Assembly: GCA_003165095.1 (NCBI GenBank)
Contig: PLSH01000233.1
Location: forward strand, 1-9,864
DNA: 9,864 nt
Direction: 5' to 3'
Origin: Acidobacteriaceae bacterium
GTDB taxonomy: Bacteria; Acidobacteriota; Terriglobia; Terriglobales; Acidobacteriaceae
In this document: positions 5,744 through 9,864 of the stretch, in pieces
Position numbering within the stretch: the stretch's first letter is position 1
How the letters are laid out: the number at the start of each line of letters is the position of its first letter
Translations under genes and position numbers: made by a program
The notes under the pieces: generated by a model
Seen by the model: the letters and a program-made list of their open reading frames with translations, nothing else
What the model was told of the DNA's origin: nothing
Database searches by the model: none

Positions 5744-6067
5744 TCAGGGGAGAGGTTGATTGAGATCAGCCCGAGTAGATTCAGTATCAAGAGGAATTTT
5801 CGAGGGCTTGCGGAGTTTTGGCGGCACAATTGGGCCCGGATGATCCACGCGCGAATATCGCACTAGCTCTGAGCGGGGAATAAGTCGACGTCGGCCGATG
5901 GCCCGCGTCTTAATCTGGCCAGATGCCACCAGATAATCGATCGCTCTTACCGAGATGCTGAGCTGCGCAGCGCTATCGCGGCGGCTAGAGAGTAGTTGTT
6001 GCGGATGTCTATCGTCCATGGCGCTACTGTAGCGCTCGCCCATCGGGAACGCTGGAACGATTTGCAT
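5744..6067 (-). CDS. Excisionase-like helix-turn-helix protein
   Basis: A small DNA-binding protein with a MerR/excisionase-type (HTH_17) domain at about residues 24-73. QLLSSRRDSAAQLSISVRAIDYLVASGQIKTRAIGRRRLIPRSELVRY shows the usual 'A-A-x-L-x-[IV]-S-x-R-[TA]-[IL]-x-x-L-[IV]-x-x-G' helix pair, followed by the 'R-R-x-L-I-P' wing. A Pro/Lys-rich tail of about 35 residues follows. Three in-frame ATGs exist. The one at 6019 (MDDRHPQQL) starts closest to the domain as in relatives, while 6067 gives 107 residues. None has a good ribosome binding site, so the start is open. Proteins of this class direct excision of integrated elements or regulate them. Next to two integrase tails and transposase remnants it is probably a leftover of an island. 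The 180 bp on its downstream side hold no clear gene. Confidence 0.7.
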   Translation of the reverse strand: MQIVPAFPMGERYSSAMDDRHPQQLLSSRRDSAAQLSISVRAIDYLVASGQIKTRAIGRRRLIPRSELVRYSRVDHPGPIVPPKLRKPSKIPLDTESTRADLNQPLP

Positions 6068-6170
6068 TTAAATCAGGAATGATTGGAAAAATCGGAATAA
6101 ACGAGCATTCAGGAGCAAATTCGGACGGCAGGATTTCGATCTACGCAAAACATGTGCCAGATCGAATGGA

Positions 6171-6488
6171 CACCCGCCGCTGCAACGTGCGCAACTGCCC
6201 ATCCTGAAAACGACCGGGGTTCTGCCGCTGCAAGTACTCGAAGACCGTCTTGGCCTCAAGTCCGGCGTTGCTTTCATAAAACGCCTCGACCTCCTCCCAT
6301 ACCTCGACAAACAGGTCTGGCCACGTCCGCCAACGCTCCGTTGCCGCCAACTCACTCGGCAACCGGCCCAACCGACGATACTTCCGCGCCGTCTTAGCAT
6401 CCATCCCCGCCTTCGTCGCCGCCATCTCTTGATCCTTCTCCGTATTTACCAACACAAACAACCTCCGTACCTGCCTGTCTGTGACCAA
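6171..6488 (-). pseudogene. IS21-family transposase IstA, N-terminal remnant
   Basis: The minus strand encodes about 105 residues of the N-terminal DNA-binding region of an IstA transposase. It begins LVTDRQVRRLF, which could start at a TTG at 6488. It continues EKDQEMAATKAGMDAKTARKYRRLGRLPSE (helix-turn-helix), WEEVEAFYESNAGLEAKTVFEYLQ, and PGRFQDGQLRTLQRRV. Similarity stops abruptly at about 6171, before the catalytic core, so it is inactive. It belongs to a different IstA subgroup from the remnant at 4133-4540: that one has the GTGPMVRDP core, whereas this subgroup has the 'TARKYRRLGxLPSE' start. The two are therefore not halves of one split element. The 100 bp to its left (6068-6170) match nothing I recognise. 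Its terminal repeats appear to lie upstream at 6526-6590. Confidence 0.82.
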
Positions 6489-6525
6489 TCCGTCTCCCCT
6501 CAAATCAGGAATTCGCCTGGTCAAA

Positions 6526-6590
6526 TTGTCGTCGCCGGTCGGGAATTTTGTTTGTCGTCGCTCGGGAGGTCTAATTTTCGCCCATCAGGC
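6526..6590 (-). repeat. Probable IS21 left-end repeats of the 6171-6488 element
   Basis: TTGTCGTCG occurs at 6526-6534 and again at 6552-6560, a 26-bp period. Each copy is followed by a related tract: CGGTCGGGAATTTT in the first and CTCGGGAGGTCTAATTTT in the second. The block lies just upstream of the istA start. IS21 elements carry multiple transposase-binding repeats at this end and begin with TG. On the minus strand a TGATGGGCGAAAATT start near 6590 would fit that. The repeats are seen; the terminus is inferred. Confidence 0.5.
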
Positions 6591-6649
6591 ACTTCAGTTG
6601 TCTGACTACGAATCCGGCTTATCTGATTTCTGCAACCAGTTGATTCTGT

Positions 6650-7078
6650 TTGACTATTTGCCGGACAGCCGTGAGTGAGGATATTCTGAGGTTGCTTGGC
6701 GAAGTGACCGCGACGGGAGCTGATAGGACGAGCATTTCCGACGATTTACGGATGAGGATTGTGGCGGCGCACGAGCGCGGCGAGGGCAGATCCGGCGACG
6801 GGGTGGGGATGGACAATTTCGGTTTGCATAAGGTCAAAAAAGTACGCCAAGCCATCAAAAAGACAGGAGCCGAGCCGCTTGATCTGCCGCCCGATTCGCC
6901 AAATCTGAACCCGATCGAAAAAGCCTGGGCCAGGCTCAAGCAACTGCTCCGCGCCACCAAGGCTCGATTCAAAGGGGAACTCAATCAGGCCATCGTCAAT
7001 GCTCTCAAACTCATCTCCTTCGACGATGTCAAGGCTTGGTTCAGATTACCTCTCAAGCAGGTACAGCTACAGAGATAA
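6650..7078 (+). pseudogene. IS630-family transposase with a large internal deletion
   Basis: The 142-residue frame joins two separated parts of an IS630/Tc1-like transposase. Residues 30-46 (ISDDLRMRIVAAHERGEG) are the first helix of the N-terminal helix-turn-helix. From residue 54 the C-terminal catalytic end follows: MDNFGLHKVKKVRQAIK, LPPDSPNLNPIEKAW, and a closing helix. In the family these parts lie some 180 residues apart, so the second half of the DNA-binding region and the first catalytic Asp are gone. The second Asp (Asp55) and the Glu (Glu90) of the DDE triad remain. The deletion keeps the frame. TTATCT at 6619-6624 and AGATAA at 7073-7078 could be parts of the terminal inverted repeats, with the stop codon inside the right one. 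It cannot transpose itself but might be mobilised in trans. Confidence 0.8.
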
Positions 7079-7082
7079 TGCT

Positions 7083-8018
7083 CTAATAGCCAAACTTAAT
7101 GCGATATTTGTTCCAATACCGACGAATAGTTGCTGGATCCTTATTCACAAGTAAGCTCACAAGATGAATTGCCAATTTATCGTTGTTGCAACCATTAATT
7201 TCCTGGCAGATACGTGTAGCCTCATCTGGATTGCGTTTAAACAACTTTGTGATGGGGGATTTCGGATATTTCATAACCCATTGATCAAGCTGAGGGGATT
7301 TTTGAGACGTTTCGCGGCAGATCGAATCGAAACCACACAGTGTCTGATAAACCAATATTGCCCTTTGGTAATCAGCTTTTTGCGACACAGAGGAATTATC
7401 GATTTGAGATGCATCCTCAGCATCGTTTATTTCCAGATGTTTTTGTGTGCCGACTTCAGTTGGCCGTGCATTAGGAGTAACGGAACTGCCGTCAACAGAA
7501 TATTGGGCGGGTTTAGATCCAAAATCTTTTCTGACTTTGCAATTGGGCAGGCATGAATCAGGACGGAGGGTCTCGTCTATTTCGATGCCAATATCAGTGA
7601 GCAAATTGTCGATAAGCACTGCATCTGCTGCAATCTTTTCGATGAGAGCCGTAATCTTCTTTTTCGTGGATCTCAACGCATTCTTTTGGTCCCTTTTGGT
7701 TATGTCGCATCCGCGGCGGACAACTTCCATCAATATGCGCGACACATGAGACGAATTAGATTTTCCGATGGTCCGCGCACGAAGCAACTTGATGCGTCGC
7801 CAAAGAACGGCATATTGCGTCTCCATCTCGAGAAGTTCAAGTCTGTCATTAATATAGGGCACGATGCATTCGGCGGCTGACCTAGCTTTGTGTCCCTCTG
7901 TTTTGCGTACTGAGAGCAAATCCTTTGCAAAGGCCTTAAATTTGAGTACACGACTCTTTCTCTCCAACGCCGAGAGCTTGTTCTCTGGTGGTAGCCCTCG
8001 AAGTAATTCGTTTCGCAT
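7083..8018 (-). CDS. Intact hypothetical protein, helical, with a possible C-terminal HTH
   Basis: I do not recognise this protein. It is 311 residues from the ATG at 8018. I chose that start because AAGGG at 8029-8025 lies 6 bases upstream, whereas the alternative ATG at 8024 touches it with no gap. The first 145 residues are rich in Lys/Arg and predicted by eye to be helical. A polar, low-complexity linker follows (about 155-215). A second helical region follows from 216. The last 30 residues (LAIHLVSLLVNKDPATIRRYWNKYRIKFGY) look like a helix-turn-helix, with DPATIRRYW as recognition helix. There are no membrane segments or signal peptide. The gene is visibly more AT-rich than its neighbours, suggesting foreign origin, and is unbroken. 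Its stop is 4 bp from that of the deleted IS630 gene, tail-to-tail. Confidence 0.65.
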   Translation of the reverse strand: MRNELLRGLPPENKLSALERKSRVLKFKAFAKDLLSVRKTEGHKARSAAECIVPYINDRLELLEMETQYAVLWRRIKLLRARTIGKSNSSHVSRILMEVVRRGCDITKRDQKNALRSTKKKITALIEKIAADAVLIDNLLTDIGIEIDETLRPDSCLPNCKVRKDFGSKPAQYSVDGSSVTPNARPTEVGTQKHLEINDAEDASQIDNSSVSQKADYQRAILVYQTLCGFDSICRETSQKSPQLDQWVMKYPKSPITKLFKRNPDEATRICQEINGCNNDKLAIHLVSLLVNKDPATIRRYWNKYRIKFGY

Positions 8019-8077
8019 GTGCATCCCTTATTATGCGCGCCGGAGCAAAAATAGACCACAGAACGCCGCAAAAGCGG

Positions 8078-8176
8078 TGTGACGCGGCGGTGTAAAAGTA
8101 GTCCACCGCCGGAACTTGGTTTCGTGAGCTATTGCCTGGGAGGGACGGTTTATGGGACACCGGAGGGATGTATACG
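8078..8176 (+). mobile_element. Left end of a third IS21-like element
   Basis: From TGTGACG at 8078 the sequence reads GCGGTGTAAAAGTAGTCCACC. This matches my recollection of the terminal repeat of IS21-like elements, which start with TG and carry 'GTGTAAAAGTAGTCCAC' segments before istA. The istA start follows at 8177. The right end of the element is not in the window. Just outside the terminus, ACGCCGC-AAAA-GCGGTGT (8063-8080) can form a small hairpin that overlaps the first bases of the end. Confidence 0.55.
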
Positions 8177-8395
8177 ATGGAGATCTACGGGCGGGTGCGG
8201 CGAGCGGTTCTGGTCGAAGGACAGAGCCGTCGATCGGTGGCGCGGGAGTTTGGTGTCTCTCGAAAGACGATTCAGAAGATGCTGACATACTCGGTTCCGA
8301 CGGACTATCAGCGGCAACTGCCGATACGGCGCCCCAAGCTGGGGCCTTGGCTGGGCGTGATCGACGCCATTCTGAAAGAGGACAAGACGCGGCCC
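8177..8395 (+). pseudogene. IS21-family transposase IstA, N-terminal remnant
   Basis: This remnant opens MEIYGRVRRAVLVEGQSRRS, the standard beginning of a third IstA subgroup. It continues VAREFGVSRKTIQKMLTYSVP (helix-turn-helix) and RRPKLGPWLGVIDAILKEDKTRP. GGAGGG at 8162-8167 supports the ATG at 8177; an in-frame ATG at 8168 is also possible. Similarity stops after residue 73, where the family continues 'xQRHTAKRIFERL'. The following 190 bases (8396-8584) contain no gene I can identify, though one frame there reads GSYETIARTLPDLVAVSQTV before a stop. The catalytic core, istB and the right end are absent. Confidence 0.82.
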
Positions 8396-8584
8396 GTCAA
8401 CCTCTCCCTCTGGAAACGGGAAGCCGCTGCCCGGCTCGTACGAGACGATCGCTCGCACATTGCCAGACTTGGTGGCTGTCAGCCAGACAGTATGACAAGG
8501 AACCTGCCTGCCAGCGCAGCTAATTTAAGCGGACTATGCCCTGATTTCCTAAGCGCCGCAATGTTCTGCCCGCCAATATAACTC

Positions 8585-8636
8585 TTGAATTGCACGGTCA
8601 CATCTGCTATGTTAGTGTGCATAAAGTATGAAGAGG
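8585..8636 (+). promoter_or_regulatory. Putative promoter and ribosome binding site of the wHTH-nucleotidyltransferase operon
   Basis: TTGAAT at 8585-8590 and TATGTT at 8608-8613 are 17 bp apart, each matching 4 of 6 consensus bases. AAGAGG at 8631-8636 is a ribosome binding site 6 bases before the ATG at 8643. TATG (8608-8611) and CATA (8620-8623) form a weak inverted repeat around the likely transcription start, a possible operator for the regulator encoded next. The promoter is a modest match. Confidence 0.4.
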
Positions 8637-8642
8637 CCGCAA

Positions 8643-9626
8643 ATGCAACCCGAACTCCATGAACTCGAGCGCTACGTTCAAGACGCCTTGGGCGTTTCCG
8701 TGAAAGCCACGCCTTGGAGCGGGGCCGGCCAGTTGCCCCCCGTCCTCAGGGAAAGATACAGTTTCGCGCAAGCGGAGTTGCTAGGACTACGCGCCCTTCT
8801 CGTCATCGACACCAACTCCGAGGAACAGTCGCCGGCAACGGTGCGCAAGCACATGGACATGCTCCAAACCATGAAGCACGCGGACCTTATCTATGTCCGC
8901 GCACAGGTGACGGCATACAACAGGAAGCGGTTGATCGAGCAAAAAGTTCCGTTTATTGTTCCAGGCAACCAGATGTACTTGCCTATGCTGGCAATTGATT
9001 TGAGGGAGCATTTCCGCAGAATTCGCGAGGAGGCTTCCACCTTTAGCCCGTCCACTCAGGTTGTCGTCCTCCACGCAATGCTCCGCGACGCAGGTCAAGA
9101 GTTGATTCCATCTGAAATGGCCCCGCTGTTGGGATACTCGGCCATGACGATGACCCGCGCTTTTGACGAGTTAGAGACGGCTAGACTTGCTGAGGTGACG
9201 GTCCGCGGCCGGGAGCGTTGTCTCCGCTTCAACGGGGGCCGAAGAGAAATCTGGGAGAAAGCTCAACCCTTCCTTCGCAGCCCGGTGAACAAACGACTGT
9301 TTATCCGCCGTATTGATGGCGCGGAAGGCGCTATCCGTGCGGGACTCACAGCATTGGCTCACTACAGTATGCTGGCACCGCCGGCGTACACGACCTACGC
9401 GCTGACCCGGGAAGATTGGAAAGCGCTGCGGCAACAACACAAGATCATCGAAGTGCCTGCTCAAGACCCGGATGCCAGCGAGATTGAGGTTTGGTGGTAT
9501 CCGCCGGCGCTCTTCGCCGAACACGGCATGGTTGATCGGTTGTCGCTTTATCTTTCTCTGAAGGCCGACCACGACGAGCGCACCGAAACTGCGCTGGAAG
9601 AGATGATGGAGAAATTCAAATGGTAA
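8643..9626 (+). CDS. Winged-helix regulator, AbiEi-like partner of a nucleotidyltransferase
   Basis: A 327-residue protein from the ATG at 8643, preferred over the ATG at 8628 because AAGAGG at 8631-8636 fits only the former. In numbering from 8628, the N-terminal domain spans about 7-135. It includes ALLVIDTNSEEQSP and VPFIVPGNQMYLPMLAIDLREHFR, of unknown activity. A MarR-like winged helix lies at about 143-206 (VVLHAMLRDAG... PLLGYSAMTMTRAFDELETARLAEV). A C-terminal part holds AGLTALAHYSMLAPP, which resembles the antitoxin domain of AbiEi-type proteins. It ends inside the start of a nucleotidyltransferase gene. This pairing is known from AbiE-like TA/phage-defence modules, where the winged-helix protein represses the operon. 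The role is inferred from architecture and neighbour; the exact family is uncertain. Confidence 0.7.
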   Translation: MQPELHELERYVQDALGVSVKATPWSGAGQLPPVLRERYSFAQAELLGLRALLVIDTNSEEQSPATVRKHMDMLQTMKHADLIYVRAQVTAYNRKRLIEQKVPFIVPGNQMYLPMLAIDLREHFRRIREEASTFSPSTQVVVLHAMLRDAGQELIPSEMAPLLGYSAMTMTRAFDELETARLAEVTVRGRERCLRFNGGRREIWEKAQPFLRSPVNKRLFIRRIDGAEGAIRAGLTALAHYSMLAPPAYTTYALTREDWKALRQQHKIIEVPAQDPDASEIEVWWYPPALFAEHGMVDRLSLYLSLKADHDERTETALEEMMEKFKW

Positions 9627-9864
9627 AGGGTTTGGAAGTCTTCCGTGAGCACTTCCGGAATTATGCCGACCGCTATGTGCTCATCGGTGGCACCGCATGC
9701 GATATCGCCATGACCGGAGCCGGACTCGCATTCAGGGCCACAAAGGACTTGGACATCGTTCTCTATGTCGAGGCTTTAAATAACGCGTTTGTACAGGCTT
9801 TCTGGGAATTCGTGCGGGCGGGCGGCTACGAAGTTCAGGAGAAGTCAACCGGCGAAAAGCAATT
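9620..9864 (+). CDS. AbiEii-like nucleotidyltransferase (partial, runs off the edge)
   Basis: The gene starts at an ATG at 9620 that overlaps the preceding stop by 7 bp (ATGGTAA), indicating translational coupling. The visible 81 residues contain YVLIGGTACDIAM (Gly23-Gly24) and, 19 residues on, KDLDIVLYV with Asp43 and Asp45. This is the 'GG/GS ... D-x-D' nucleotide- and metal-binding signature of the DNA polymerase beta-like nucleotidyltransferases used by AbiEii/AbiGii and MenT toxins. These transfer nucleotides to a target; some block tRNA charging by adding to the 3' end. The third catalytic acid and the C-terminal helical domain lie beyond the window. The fold is confident; the toxin role is inferred from the upstream winged-helix partner. 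Confidence 0.8.
   Translation, partial: MVKGLEVFREHFRNYADRYVLIGGTACDIAMTGAGLAFRATKDLDIVLYVEALNNAFVQAFWEFVRAGGYEVQEKSTGEKQ

Noticed and set aside
8063..8080. Small hairpin with an AAAA loop
   Set aside because: Only 7 pairs including a G-T, no T tract, and it overlaps an IS end; not supported as a terminator.
8396..8581. Continuation of the third istA frame, and an alternative frame ending VAVSQTV
   Set aside because: Neither matches IstA or any family I recognise; too short to call a gene.
9171..9572. 133-residue minus-strand frame
   Set aside because: Antisense to the winged-helix regulator, without motifs or a start signal.
1..9864. CRISPR array or rRNA
   Set aside because: I saw no regularly spaced repeats of CRISPR length and no rRNA-like conserved segments on either strand.

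Overview
The window is an accessory 'graveyard' segment of a moderately GC-rich bacterial chromosome or large plasmid. The gene content points to a soil Acidobacteriota-like host: a PRTRC-type ThiF fragment, IS21, IS630 and ISL3 relatives, and the C-terminal end of a large hypothetical protein of a kind I associate with Acidobacteria. That assignment is an inference; there is no marker gene. Most genes are broken ends of mobile or plasmid genes. The genes that remain whole are almost all toxin-antitoxin (TA) or TA-like pairs.

Layout. 1-1500: the tail of a probable ATP-binding protein, a 3'-truncated SRAP (YedK/HMCES) gene, the C-terminal half of a PIN-like protein, and a 3'-truncated PRTRC ThiF-family gene. 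1529-2386: an intact DUF1778-GNAT (TacA-TacT type) TA operon with a palindromic promoter. 2396-2599: the tail of a tyrosine recombinase on the minus strand. 2654-3427: an intact VapB-VapC operon with promoter and direct repeats. 3567-3694: a tRNA-Arg(UCU)-like fragment 6 bp from the stop codon of a second tyrosine-recombinase tail. 3689-4093: the C-terminal end of a large hypothetical protein. 4133-4540: a frameshifted IS21 IstA remnant. 4548-5076: an intact BrnT-BrnA operon on the minus strand with an apparently leaderless promoter. 5270-5566: the N-terminal end of an ISL3-like transposase. 5744-6067: a small excisionase-like HTH protein. 6171-6590: a second, different IS21 remnant with its terminal repeats. 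6650-7078: an internally deleted IS630-family transposase. 7083-8018: an intact, AT-richer gene of unknown function. 8078-8395: the left end of a third IS21-like element. 8585-9864: a winged-helix regulator overlapping the start of an AbiEii-like nucleotidyltransferase, cut by the window edge.

How it fits together. The four two-gene modules (TacAT-like, VapBC, BrnTA, AbiE-like) follow the usual plan of an autoregulating DNA-binding antitoxin overlapping its toxin gene. Three have visible operator-like repeats in their promoters. They are separated by decayed integrases and transposases. This suggests that successive insertions and deletions degraded everything except the modules, which are addictive or otherwise selected. 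All functional assignments are from reading the sequence; no search was run.
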